Positions 31,428 through 38,985 of a stretch of 38,985 nucleotides of DNA are shown in pieces. The notes beneath the pieces were generated by a model. It saw only the letters and a program-made list of their open reading frames with translations, was not told the origin of the DNA and made no database searches. Source of the stretch: UMGS1781 sp045650705 (GTDB lineage Bacteria > Bacillota > Clostridia > TANB77 > CAG-508). The stretch lies in NCBI GenBank assembly GCA_045650705.1, contig JAZRRK010000045.1, positions 1-38,985 of the forward strand, given 5' to 3'. A program made the translations under genes and the position numbers. Position 1 is the first letter of the stretch, and the number at the start of each line of letters is the position of its first letter.

Positions 31428-31766
31428 GTGAAAAACTTAGGAATCTACTATGGAGCTACTTTATTAGATGAAACAGATTTAGTAGAAACAAGTAACAGAA
31501 ACAAAATTGAATTGGAATATTATGGAACAGAAGAACATGGAATTAAACAAGCTAAAGATCAAGTTTATTATGGAATATCAATTATAAAAAAAGAATACGA
31601 ACAAGATAAAGTAAAATTCGAGAAAAATACAATTGAAAGAGTATCAACAAACGAAAGTAAAGTTATAAAAATAATAGAAACACTAAAAAATTACAAAGTA
31701 ACACCAATAGGATTAGAAGATGTATTGAAAGACTTGCTTAAACAGCCAAGTTTTCAAGAAAATTAA
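31428..31766 (+). CDS. DUF6514-like small protein
   Basis: A 112-residue cytoplasmic protein starting at GTG 31428 after AAAGGAGAAAGATT. The layout (a polar beta-rich first half with KIELEYYGTEEHGIKQA and VYYGISIIKKEY, then a helix and LKNYKVTPIGLEDVLKDLL at the end) resembles the clostridial DUF6514 family as I remember it. The function is unknown. It has its own promoter, a long structured leader and its own terminator. Confidence 0.6.
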   Translation: MKNLGIYYGATLLDETDLVETSNRNKIELEYYGTEEHGIKQAKDQVYYGISIIKKEYEQDKVKFEKNTIERVSTNESKVIKIIETLKNYKVTPIGLEDVLKDLLKQPSFQEN

Positions 31767-31767
31767 A

Positions 31768-31794
31768 AATGATGCCAAAGGGCATTATTTTTTT
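31768..31794 (+). terminator. Intrinsic terminator
   Basis: AATGATGCC (31768-31776) pairs with GGCATTATT (31781-31789, one G-T), then a T-run to 31794. Confidence 0.85.
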
Positions 31795-31803
31795 AGAATT
31801 CTC

Positions 31804-31832
31804 TTTACTTTTATAATAAGTTAGTGTAAAAT
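31804..31832 (+). promoter_or_regulatory. Promoter of the P-type ATPase gene
   Basis: -35 TTTACT (31804-31809), 17 bp, -10 TAAAAT (31827-31832). Confidence 0.6.
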
Positions 31833-31869
31833 TATTAAGAAATAAAAAGAAAAGGAGCAGGGATGTGCA

Positions 31870-34575
31870 ATGAAAACTAATTGGTTTAATAAAACAGTTA
31901 ATGAAACTGTGGAACAATTAGGAACAGACCTTGAAAAAGGGTTAACAAAAGAAGAAGTAAAGAAAAGACAGGAGGAATATGGGCTAAATGAATTAGCCAC
32001 AAAGAAGAAGAAAAGTACTTTGGTCAAGTTTTTAGAGCAATTTAAAGACTTTATGATTATAGTACTTATTATTTCGGCCATTATTTCTGGAATTGTTGGA
32101 GTAATGGAAGAAGGACTTTCAGGAATTACAGATACAATTATTATTCTAGTAGTTGTTATTGTAAATGCAATTATTGGAGTTTTTCAAGAGAACAAAGCAG
32201 AGAAATCATTAGAGGCATTACAAAAATTAAGTAGCCACGTTGCAAAAGTAATGAGAGATGGAAAATTAGAAGTAGTACCATCAAGAGAATTAGTACCAGG
32301 AGACATAGTAATCATGGAAACAGGTGACTATGTACCAGCAGATTTAAGAATAATAGAAGCAGTAAATTTAAAATCACAAGAAGCCGCACTAACAGGAGAA
32401 TCAGTACCAGTTGAAAAAATATCAGAAAAAATAGATGATGAAAAAATAGGAATTGGTGATAGAGTAAACATGCTTTTCTCATCAAGTTTAATTACTTATG
32501 GTAGAGGAAAAGCAGTTGTTGTTGAAACAGCAATGAATACAGAAGTTGGAAAAATAGCAGATATAATAAATTCAGCTGAAGAAAATGCAACACCACTTCA
32601 AGCAAAATTAAATAAATTAGGAAAAACATTGGGAATAGTAGCATTAATAATTTGTATAGCTATATTTGGAATAGGTATTTTATACGGAAAAGAAGTAATA
32701 GATATGTTTATGACATCAGTAAGTTTAGCAGTTGCAGCAATACCAGAAGGATTACCAGCAGTATCAACAATAGTTTTAGCAATAGGTGTGCAAAGAATGG
32801 TAAAGAAAAATGCTATTGTAAAAAAACTACCAGCAGTAGAAACTTTAGGAAGTGCAACAGTTATATGTTCAGATAAAACAGGAACATTAACACAAAACAA
32901 AATGACAGTAGAAAAAATCTACTATAATAATAACGTATCAGATGTAAAAGATTTTAATAGAAATTTAGAAGATAATGATTTAAATAAACTAATTTATGCA
33001 AGTATGCTATGTAATGATACCAAAGTAACAGAAAATAATGAACTTGCAGGTGACCCAACAGAAACAGCATTAGTAGATTTAGGTTTCAAACTAAATTATG
33101 AAAGTACCATATATGGACAATATCCAAGAGTAAAAGAAATTCCATTCGATTCAGATAGAAAATTAATGACAACAGTGCATGAAGCAAATGGAAAATATAT
33201 TGTATATACAAAAGGTGGAGTAGACGAATTATTAGCAAGATGTACAAGATACATTATAAATGGAGAAGTAAAAGAAAATTTACAAAACTTTACAGAAGAA
33301 ATTAGAAAAGTAAACAATGAAATGGCTAGCTCAGCGTTAAGAGTTCTAGCAATGGCATATAAAGAACTAGATCATGAGCCATCAGATGAAGAAATGAAAA
33401 ATATGGAGCAAGACCTAATATATATTGGTATGGTAGGTATGATAGATCCTCCAAGATTAGAAGTAAAAGACGCAGTTGCAACATGTAAAAAAGCAGGAAT
33501 AAAAACTGTAATGATTACAGGAGACCATAAAGTGACAGCAATTGCAATAGCAAAAACTTTAGGAATATTAGAAGATGAAAAAGAAGCAATAACAGGTGTA
33601 GAACTAGAAGAAATGAGCCAAGAAGACCTAGAAAAAAATATACGTAATTATTCAGTATATGCAAGGGTATCACCAGAACACAAAGTAAGAATAGTAAAAG
33701 CATGGCAAGCAAATGGCGAAATAGTTGCTATGACAGGAGATGGAGTAAACGATGCACCATCACTAAAAATAGCAGATATAGGTTGTGCAATGGGAGTAGT
33801 TGGAACAGATGTTGCAAAAGAAGCAGCAGATGTAATATTAACAGATGATAACTTTGCAACAGTAGTATCAGCAGTAGAGGAAGGAAGACGTATATATGAT
33901 AATATATTAAAAGCAATACAATTCTTATTATCAAGTAATATAGGAGAAATAGTAGCACTATTTTTAGCAATATTAATAACACCATGGTTGTCAAGTAAAT
34001 TTGGAGTAGATATAAATGCAATACAAGTATTACTTCCAATTCATTTATTATGGGTAAACTTAGTAACAGACTCTCTTCCAGCTTTAGCATTGGCAGTTGA
34101 CCCAGCAGCAGCAGATGTAATGGAAAGAAAACCAGAAAAACATAAAGGTGGAGTATTCACAAAAGGAATGACATGGAGAGTAATATACCAAGGTGCAATG
34201 ATAGGATTATTAACATTAACAGCATTTATATTAGGATTAAGTACAGAAGGTGTATCATCAGAAATGAAAGTACAAATAGGTCAAACAATGGCATTCTATG
34301 TACTAGCATTATCAGAATTAGTACACATATTTAATGTAAGAAATAATCAAAAATCACTATTTAGAACAAAAGTATTTAATAACAGTAAATTAATGTTAGC
34401 AGTTTTAGTTTCAGCAGCATTAATGTTCATAATACTATTTACAACAGGATTAAGAAACATATTTAGTTTAGTATTATTACCAACAGAACATATAGTAGAG
34501 ATTGCATTACTAGTATTTGCACCAATAGTAATAGTAGAGTTATTTAAATTATTTAGAATAAATGGAAAAGAGTAA
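31870..34575 (+). CDS. Calcium-type cation-transporting P-ATPase (type IIA, SERCA/PMCA-like)
   Basis: A 901-residue membrane pump. It has an N-terminal cation-ATPase domain (EEVKKRQEEYGLNEL), an actuator loop with LTGESVPVEK, phosphorylation site Asp335 in SDKTGTLT, nucleotide-binding KGGVDELLARC, and the hinge TGDGVNDAPSLKIADIG. Ion-binding helices match the SERCA pattern: M4 AAIPEGLPAV, M5 SSNIGEIVALF (Asn, Glu) and M6 NLVTDSLPALAL (Asn, Thr, Asp). These residues favour Ca2+ export, though Mn2+ or another divalent ion cannot be excluded. It is monocistronic; its terminator stem overlaps the -35 box of the downstream toxin promoter. Confidence 0.93.
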   Translation: MKTNWFNKTVNETVEQLGTDLEKGLTKEEVKKRQEEYGLNELATKKKKSTLVKFLEQFKDFMIIVLIISAIISGIVGVMEEGLSGITDTIIILVVVIVNAIIGVFQENKAEKSLEALQKLSSHVAKVMRDGKLEVVPSRELVPGDIVIMETGDYVPADLRIIEAVNLKSQEAALTGESVPVEKISEKIDDEKIGIGDRVNMLFSSSLITYGRGKAVVVETAMNTEVGKIADIINSAEENATPLQAKLNKLGKTLGIVALIICIAIFGIGILYGKEVIDMFMTSVSLAVAAIPEGLPAVSTIVLAIGVQRMVKKNAIVKKLPAVETLGSATVICSDKTGTLTQNKMTVEKIYYNNNVSDVKDFNRNLEDNDLNKLIYASMLCNDTKVTENNELAGDPTETALVDLGFKLNYESTIYGQYPRVKEIPFDSDRKLMTTVHEANGKYIVYTKGGVDELLARCTRYIINGEVKENLQNFTEEIRKVNNEMASSALRVLAMAYKELDHEPSDEEMKNMEQDLIYIGMVGMIDPPRLEVKDAVATCKKAGIKTVMITGDHKVTAIAIAKTLGILEDEKEAITGVELEEMSQEDLEKNIRNYSVYARVSPEHKVRIVKAWQANGEIVAMTGDGVNDAPSLKIADIGCAMGVVGTDVAKEAADVILTDDNFATVVSAVEEGRRIYDNILKAIQFLLSSNIGEIVALFLAILITPWLSSKFGVDINAIQVLLPIHLLWVNLVTDSLPALALAVDPAAADVMERKPEKHKGGVFTKGMTWRVIYQGAMIGLLTLTAFILGLSTEGVSSEMKVQIGQTMAFYVLALSELVHIFNVRNNQKSLFRTKVFNNSKLMLAVLVSAALMFIILFTTGLRNIFSLVLLPTEHIVEIALLVFAPIVIVELFKLFRINGKE

Positions 34576-34580
34576 AAACA

Positions 34581-34612
34581 AAAGTTTGTCAATACATATT
34601 GACAAACTTTTT
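34581..34612 (+). terminator. Intrinsic terminator after the P-type ATPase
   Basis: AAAGTTTGTCAAT (34581-34593) pairs perfectly with ATTGACAAACTTT (34598-34610), then Ts. The right arm contains the TTGACA box of the next promoter. Confidence 0.88.
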
Positions 34613-34627
34613 GCAATAATATATAAT
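34599..34627 (+). promoter_or_regulatory. Consensus promoter of the type I toxin gene
   Basis: -35 TTGACA (34599-34604), exactly 17 bp, -10 TATAAT (34622-34627). Both hexamers are perfect consensus. Transcription should start near 34634. Confidence 0.8.
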
Positions 34628-34695
34628 ACTATCTGATAAGGATGTTAGAAATGTGGTTGCCATCTCAAGTCTACATAGAAAGTGAGGTGGTGTGG

Positions 34696-34836
34696 ATGAT
34701 ACAAGAGATACTTTTACAATTATTAATATTATCACTTTTTACTAATGTATTTTTTGCTTTCCTCATAATTGCATTACTTGTAGTTATTACTATAAATATT
34801 TGTAAAAAAAATCACATCTCTAAAATTGCCAACTAG
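34696..34836 (+). CDS. Small hydrophobic toxin-like peptide (type I toxin, holin-like/TxpA-like)
   Basis: A 46-residue peptide with a single membrane helix (about residues 5-32, rich in Leu, Ile, Val and Phe) and a short basic tail (ICKKNHISKIAN). This layout matches the Gram-positive type I toxins of the TxpA/holin-like group. ATG 34696 follows GTGAGGTGGTGTGG. The stop codon lies inside the stem that also forms the antisense RNA terminator. The 5' untranslated segment 34649-34662 (AAATGTGGTTGCCA) is exactly complementary to 34860-34873 downstream, the kind of 5'/3' pairing that keeps type I toxin messages silent. In-frame codons further upstream lack a ribosome binding site. Confidence 0.72.
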   Translation: MIQEILLQLLILSLFTNVFFAFLIIALLVVITINICKKNHISKIAN

Positions 34837-34893
34837 AGATGTGACCTAAACGTTTAACCTGGCAACCACATTTTGTGGCTCCTTATCTTTTCT
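34804..34893 (-). ncRNA. Antisense antitoxin RNA (RatA-like) of the type I module
   Basis: On the minus strand a consensus promoter (34928-34900) is followed by about 90 nt without an ORF and a strong terminator: stem TCACATCTCTA/TAGAGATGTGA (34844-34834 with 34822-34812) and eight Ts (34811-34804). The RNA covers the 3' end of the toxin ORF and its 3' untranslated region, including the segment that pairs with the toxin 5' leader. It also has a hairpin CCACA-AAA-TGTGG. Ends are predicted from the signals. Confidence 0.72.
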
Positions 34894-34899
34894 AAAATT

Positions 34900-34928
34900 A
34901 TTATAATACAAACTTTTCAAAAAGTCAA
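34900..34928 (-). promoter_or_regulatory. Promoter of the antisense RNA
   Basis: Minus strand: -35 TTGACT (34928-34923), 17 bp, -10 TATAAT (34905-34900). Confidence 0.78.
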
Positions 34929-34948
34929 TAAGACGGGGAGAAAAATAT

Positions 34949-35107
34949 GGAACTAAATGATATAGATTGCAAACGAGGTCGACCCATGAGTAGCCGGAGG
35001 CGTGCAATTGTTATTATCAGAGTAGTTATCGTAACAATTAATTAGAAAATGGCAGTTAATAAACCGCGTCTGGAGACCGCAAGTTAAAATCTATATCATT
35101 TAATTCC
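34949..35107 (+). repeat. Structured repeat family B, copy 3
   Basis: Arms at 34949-34968 and 35088-35107 pair at 19 of 20 positions. The core has GCAAACGAGGTCGACCCATG, AGTAGCCGGAGGCGTGCAAT and CTGGAGACCGCAAGTTAA, almost identical to copy 2, while the outermost arm bases differ. It fills the gap between the toxin-antitoxin module and the ClpE-like gene. Confidence 0.9.
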
Positions 35108-35165
35108 TAGGCTGAATTTAAATTTCAAAAGTAACATTTTTTTCCTTAATTCCCACATATTTTAC

Positions 35166-35194
35166 TTGACTAAGCGTAAAAATTAATGTATGAT
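35166..35194 (+). promoter_or_regulatory. Promoter of the clpE-like gene
   Basis: -35 TTGACT (35166-35171), 17 bp, -10 TATGAT (35189-35194). I see no CtsR heptad repeat or CIRCE element around it. Confidence 0.65.
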
Positions 35195-35232
35195 ATAGTG
35201 TAGATTAAAAAAGGAATAGGTGAAACGCATAT

Positions 35233-37512
35233 ATGTTATGTTCAGTTTGCCATAAAAATATGGCAGTAATTTTTACTAAAAAAATAGAAGAAGGAAAAAG
35301 CACAATGGAAGGCTATTGCTATAATTGTGCTAAAGAAAAAGGAATAAATCCATTAGAGGTATTAGCACAGCAATCAGGGATGACAGAAGAGCAATTAGAT
35401 AATATGTCAGAACAATTTGAATCAATGTTAGATGAAATTACAGGTGGTATTAATCCAGAAGATATAGAAAATATAGAGAGTGCAGAGAATTCAGGAGCAT
35501 CGCTAGGAAATATTTTCTCTAATATGTTTTCAGGTGGAAAAAATAAAGAACAAAATCAAGAATCAAATAGTAATAAAAAAGTAAAGACAAAACCAAAAGA
35601 AAAGAAAAAGAGCTTTTTAGATATATATGGAACAAACTTAACTGCTAAGGCTAGAAGAAACGAATTAGATATGGTAATAGGAAGAAATATTGAGATAGAA
35701 AGAGTAACACAAATTTTAAATAGACGTTTGAAAAATAATCCATGTCTAATAGGAGAACCAGGTGTTGGAAAAACAGCAATAGCAAATGGATTAGCAATAA
35801 AAATTGCAAACCAAGAAGTTCCAGCTAAACTTTTAAATAAAGAAGTATATTTATTAGATATGACAGCAGTTGTTGCAGGCACACAATTTAGAGGACAATT
35901 TGAAGGCAGAATGAAGGCAATTATTGATGAATGCAAACAATCAGGAAATATTATATTAGTAATAGATGAAATTCACAATATTATTGGTGCAGGAGATGCA
36001 GAACATTCTATGAATGCAGCAAATATATTAAAGCCATCTTTAGCAAATGGAGAAGTTCAATTAATAGGAACAACAACATTAAAAGAATATAGAAAACATA
36101 TAGAGAAAGATACTGCATTAGAAAGACGTTTACAACCAGTACTAGTAGAAGAACCAACAGTGGAAGCAACAATAGGAATTTTAAAAGAAATAAAAAGATA
36201 TTATGAGGACTTCCATAAAGTTGCAATCTCAAATGATGTTATAGAACAAACTGTTAAGATGTCTGAAAAATATATACATGATAGATTTTTACCAGATAAA
36301 GCAATAGATATATTAGATGAAGCATGTGCAAAAATAAACTTAAATAATAAAGAATTATATGAATTAGAAATATTAAAAAATAGATTAGCAAAGATAGAAG
36401 AAGAAAAAGAAGAGGCTGTACAATCAGATTCAATAGAAGATTACCAAAAAGCTGCAGACTTAAAGACAGAAGAATGTAATATAAGAGACAAGATTGAAGA
36501 ATTAAATAAAACAATGGTTGTAAGAGAGCTAACAATACAAGATATTGCAGAAGTAATTGAGCATACAACAAAGATTCCTGTAAAGAAAATTACAGAAGCA
36601 GAAATAGAGAAATTATTAAACTTAGAAAAGAACTTACATAATAGAATAATTGGTCAAGAAGAGGCTGTAAAAGCAGTATCAAAAGCAATAAGAAGGAATA
36701 GAGCAGGTCTTCAAAGCTCAAAACGTCCACCATCATTCATATTTGTTGGACCAACAGGTGTAGGTAAAACAGAACTTGCTAAAACATTAGCATATGAGAT
36801 GTTTGGAAGTGAAGAATCTATTATTAGAATAGATATGTCTGAATATATGGAGAGCCATTCTACTGCAAAATTAATAGGTTCACCTCCAGGATATGTTGGA
36901 TATGATGATGCTGGTCAACTTACAGAAAAAGTAAAAAGAAAACCATACTCTATAATTCTATTTGACGAAATTGAAAAAGCACACCAAGATGTATTTAATA
37001 TATTACTTCAAATATTAGATGACGGAAAACTTACGGATGCACAAGGAAATACTGTAAATTTAGAAAATACAATAATAATAATGACATCGAATGCAGGTTC
37101 AAATTTAAATACAAATTCAATAGGATTTGGAAAGAATACTCTAGATAAGAATAAAGTAGAAAATGCATTAAAAGAAATATTCAGACCAGAATTCTTAAAT
37201 AGAGTAGATGAAATTATAAGCTTTGATAGTTTAAATAAGGAACAATTACTACAAATAGTAGATTTATTATTAAAAAATACTCAAAATGCATTAGATAATA
37301 AAAATATTAAACTAAATGTATCAGATGAAGCAAAAAAATATATTTTAGAAAAAGGAACAGATTTAAAATATGGTGCAAGACCATTAAGAAGAGCAATTCA
37401 AAGATACATAGAGGATGAAATATCAGAAATGATATTAAGAGGAGATTTAAAACAATATCAAACAATAGAAGTAACAATGGATAATGAAAAACTACAATTT
37501 ACTTCAAAATAA
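35233..37512 (+). CDS. clpE: ClpE-like AAA+ unfoldase with N-terminal zinc finger
   Basis: A 759-residue HSP100/Clp ATPase that would unfold substrates for ClpP. The N-terminus has a zinc finger Cys3-Cys6 and Cys29-Cys32 as in ClpE and McsA, then an acidic and Lys-rich linker to about residue 130. The first AAA+ domain has Walker A GEPGVGKT (174-181). A middle domain with a UVR-like coiled coil (DYQKAADLKTEECNIRDKI) follows. The second AAA+ domain has Walker A GPTGVGKT (506-513), and the ClpP-loop candidate is IGFG. The double Clp-N repeats of ClpC are missing, which supports ClpE. It lacks a visible CtsR operator and the mcsA/mcsB neighbours. pgsA follows after 9 nt. Confidence 0.88.
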   Translation: MLCSVCHKNMAVIFTKKIEEGKSTMEGYCYNCAKEKGINPLEVLAQQSGMTEEQLDNMSEQFESMLDEITGGINPEDIENIESAENSGASLGNIFSNMFSGGKNKEQNQESNSNKKVKTKPKEKKKSFLDIYGTNLTAKARRNELDMVIGRNIEIERVTQILNRRLKNNPCLIGEPGVGKTAIANGLAIKIANQEVPAKLLNKEVYLLDMTAVVAGTQFRGQFEGRMKAIIDECKQSGNIILVIDEIHNIIGAGDAEHSMNAANILKPSLANGEVQLIGTTTLKEYRKHIEKDTALERRLQPVLVEEPTVEATIGILKEIKRYYEDFHKVAISNDVIEQTVKMSEKYIHDRFLPDKAIDILDEACAKINLNNKELYELEILKNRLAKIEEEKEEAVQSDSIEDYQKAADLKTEECNIRDKIEELNKTMVVRELTIQDIAEVIEHTTKIPVKKITEAEIEKLLNLEKNLHNRIIGQEEAVKAVSKAIRRNRAGLQSSKRPPSFIFVGPTGVGKTELAKTLAYEMFGSEESIIRIDMSEYMESHSTAKLIGSPPGYVGYDDAGQLTEKVKRKPYSIILFDEIEKAHQDVFNILLQILDDGKLTDAQGNTVNLENTIIIMTSNAGSNLNTNSIGFGKNTLDKNKVENALKEIFRPEFLNRVDEIISFDSLNKEQLLQIVDLLLKNTQNALDNKNIKLNVSDEAKKYILEKGTDLKYGARPLRRAIQRYIEDEISEMILRGDLKQYQTIEVTMDNEKLQFTSK

Positions 37513-37521
37513 GGAGGAAAT

Positions 37522-38088
37522 ATGCTAAAATACATACCCAATACATTAACCATAATAAGATTTTTACTTATACCAATAATAATTGGAACTTGTGTAGCAG
37601 GAAATTATATAGCTACAATAATATTATTAACATTATCAGGGTTAACAGATATTTTAGATGGAACAATTGCAAGAAAATATAATCTAATAACAGACTTTGG
37701 TAAACTTATGGATCCCTTAGCAGATAAGTTAACGCAAGTAAGCTTGTTAACTACATTATTTCTAAAAGGATTTATATCAATCTGGATATTAGTAATAGTA
37801 GTTCTAAAAGAATTTTGTATGGTATCAGGAGCTTCATTCCTATATGGAAAAGAACTTGTAGTATCAAGTAAGTGGTATGGAAAACTAGCAACAGTGTTAT
37901 TTTATGTTGCAATGGTAATATCTCTAGTATTACAACAATTAAATACTATGATAGATAAAGATTTAACATCAATAATAAAAGCAAATAATATAACATATTA
38001 TCTAGCGGTTATAACAACAATACTATCATTAATAATGTATATGAAAGCATTTTATATACAGGGATATTTAAAAAAAGCTAATAAGTAA
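37522..38088 (+). CDS. pgsA: CDP-diacylglycerol-glycerol-3-phosphate 3-phosphatidyltransferase
   Basis: The membrane enzyme of phosphatidylglycerol synthesis, using CDP-diacylglycerol from CdsA. The 188-residue protein has several membrane segments and the CDP-alcohol phosphotransferase motif DILDGTIARKYNLITDFGKL followed by MDPLADKL, with the Asp-Gly...Ala-Arg...Gly...Asp...Asp spacing intact. AAGGAGG after the clpE-like stop is its ribosome binding site, so the two are probably co-transcribed. A terminator follows. Confidence 0.95.
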   Translation: MLKYIPNTLTIIRFLLIPIIIGTCVAGNYIATIILLTLSGLTDILDGTIARKYNLITDFGKLMDPLADKLTQVSLLTTLFLKGFISIWILVIVVLKEFCMVSGASFLYGKELVVSSKWYGKLATVLFYVAMVISLVLQQLNTMIDKDLTSIIKANNITYYLAVITTILSLIMYMKAFYIQGYLKKANK

Positions 38089-38102
38089 AATAATAGTAAA
38101 AG

Positions 38103-38129
38103 TGCACCTCATTTAAGAGGTGCATTTTT
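38103..38129 (+). terminator. Intrinsic terminator after pgsA
   Basis: TGCACCTC (38103-38110) pairs with GAGGTGCA (38117-38124), then a T-run. Confidence 0.9.
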
Positions 38130-38229
38130 ATGTACGTCCTTTGTCTTATTATACGGAAAAACATTACGTCGACTTGAATATCGTGAAAAAATGTTATATA
38201 TTATTTATGAAAGGAAAGGTGGAGCATAT

Positions 38230-38841
38230 ATGAAAATAGGTATTGATATAGGCGGAAGCCACATAGGAATAGGATTAATAAATTCTACAGGAAGAATTAT
38301 AGCAAAAGAGGAAAAGGACTTATGCAATAATGAACAAGACAATAATTACACTAATGAAATGGTTGAGACAATTATAGAATTAATAACAAAAGTTTTAGAA
38401 AAAAAGAAAATGGATATTAAAGAAGTAAGTTTAATAGGAATGGCAATACCAGGAACAGTATCAAATACACATATTATTAAAGCAGATAATTTACATATAA
38501 AAAATTTTGATATGGTTTCTGAGATAAATAAATATTTTAATATTCCAGTATCATTAAGAAATGATGCGAAATGCGCAGCAATAGCTGAAAAGGAATATGG
38601 AGGATTAAAAAAATATGATGATGCAATATTTTTAACAATAGGAACAGGAATAGGTGGAGCTGTATTTTTAGGAGGAAAACTATTAAAACCCAAGAAATAT
38701 GAAGGATTTGAAATAGGTCATATGGTAATAGAATCAAATGGAAAACAGTGCAAATGTGGAAGAAGAGGGTGTTTTGAGGAATATGCATCTATGAGAGTAT
38801 ATAGAAGTAAAATTGAAGAATTATTTAATATAGAGGAGTGA
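38230..38841 (+). CDS. ROK-family sugar kinase, C-terminally truncated
   Basis: A 203-residue protein. It has the ROK phosphate loop GIDIGGSHIGIGL, NDAKCAAIAE with catalytic Asp, TIGTGIGGA, EIGHMVI and the zinc motif CKCGRRGCFEEYAS. Full ROK kinases have about 290-320 residues; here the protein stops 20 residues after the zinc motif, so the C-terminal helical part of the large domain is missing. ATG 38230 follows AAAGGTGGAG; an in-frame ATG at 38191 has no site. Either a pseudogene or a short variant. The last residues of another ROK protein are seen on the opposite strand at the window edge. Confidence 0.82.
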   Translation: MKIGIDIGGSHIGIGLINSTGRIIAKEEKDLCNNEQDNNYTNEMVETIIELITKVLEKKKMDIKEVSLIGMAIPGTVSNTHIIKADNLHIKNFDMVSEINKYFNIPVSLRNDAKCAAIAEKEYGGLKKYDDAIFLTIGTGIGGAVFLGGKLLKPKKYEGFEIGHMVIESNGKQCKCGRRGCFEEYASMRVYRSKIEELFNIEE

Positions 38842-38894
38842 TATTATGTTGTGTCAAAAATGTCAAGGTAATTAACATGAAGTTAAAAATTAAT

Positions 38895-38942
38895 AGGTGG
38901 AGACCCAAAAGTTTCTTTTCCTCTTTGGTCACTACCTTTTTT
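38895..38942 (+). terminator. Probable intrinsic terminator
   Basis: AGGTGG-A-GACC (38895-38905) pairs with GGTC-A-CTACCT (38927-38937), one A-A mismatch, with a small inner AAAAG/CTTTT helix; six Ts follow. Confidence 0.55.
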
Positions 38943-38943
38943 A

Positions 38944-38985
38944 TTATAAATTACAATTTAGCATTGATGCTCCAATAATTCCAGC
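38944..38985 (-). CDS. ROK-family protein, last 13 residues only (cut by window edge)
   Basis: On the minus strand from the window edge the frame reads AGIIGASMLNCNL and stops at TAA (38946-38944). AGIIGAA is the usual end pattern of ROK kinases (NDAGIIGAA). Only 13 residues are visible, so this is a suggestion. It would be convergent with the truncated ROK gene at 38230. Confidence 0.4.
   Translation of the reverse strand, partial: AGIIGASMLNCNL

Noticed and set aside
1..38985. tRNA, rRNA or CRISPR array
   Set aside because: I found no TTCRANNC-type arm in a cloverleaf context, no rRNA text, and no regularly spaced direct repeats.

Overview
This is an AT-rich (about 30% G+C by eye) chromosomal window from a low-GC Gram-positive bacterium, most likely a member of the class Clostridia. 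The evidence is the co-occurrence of PolC and DnaE, MurT/GatD, a CarD-like regulator, DUF421/DUF4363, DUF4364 and DUF6514-like genes, a VanW-family wall protein, consensus sigma-A promoters and strong AGGAGG ribosome binding sites. I cannot name a species. I saw no rRNA, tRNA, CRISPR array, prophage or transposase gene.

Layout. 1-5539: VanW/G5 wall protein (5' cut by the window), tgt, a membrane-anchored WG-repeat protein, a minus-strand holin-like membrane protein, DUF421 and DUF4363. 5540-6451: an orphan pilin-like gene behind a consensus promoter. 6481-8951: uppS-cdsA and a short RseP-like protease. 9192-10503: the rpsF-ssb-rpsR operon. 10663-13517: an NMT1-type ABC importer. 13542-18669: polC and ychF. 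18690-24427: murT, gatD and three paralogous ATP-grasp genes. 24433-28746: DUF4364 (minus) and dnaE. 28983-31147: carD-like, pyrH, frr. 31215-34612: a DUF6514-like gene and a Ca2+-type P-ATPase. 34599-34928: a small type I toxin-antitoxin module. 35166-38129: a ClpE-like unfoldase and pgsA. 38230-38985: a truncated ROK kinase and, on the other strand at the edge, the last codons of another ROK protein.

Three things stand out. First, almost every longer intergenic gap is filled by structured repeats of several families (called A, B, C, D, E, F here). In A, B, C and F the outer or inner arms differ between copies but stay complementary within each copy, and short internal blocks are conserved, so a folded form seems to be what is kept. 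Second, three normally conserved proteins have lost a functional part: PolC has no inserted 3'-5' exonuclease, the RseP-like protease has no PDZ domain, and GatD has lost both its catalytic Cys and His. Third, 34599-34928 reads as a complete type I toxin-antitoxin pair: consensus promoters on both strands, a 46-residue hydrophobic peptide, a roughly 90-nt antisense RNA with its own terminator, and a 14-nt 5'/3' complementarity in the toxin message.

The genes cover DNA replication (PolC, DnaE, SSB), translation (S6, S18, Tgt, Frr, YchF), envelope lipid and wall precursor synthesis (UppS, CdsA, PgsA, MurT/GatD, possibly the ATP-grasp proteins), pyrimidine metabolism (PyrH), proteolysis (ClpE-like, RseP-like) and ion or solute transport. 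The usual Firmicutes pyrH-frr-uppS-cdsA-dxr-rseP-polC order is broken up, with repeats at several junctions and no dxr in the window.
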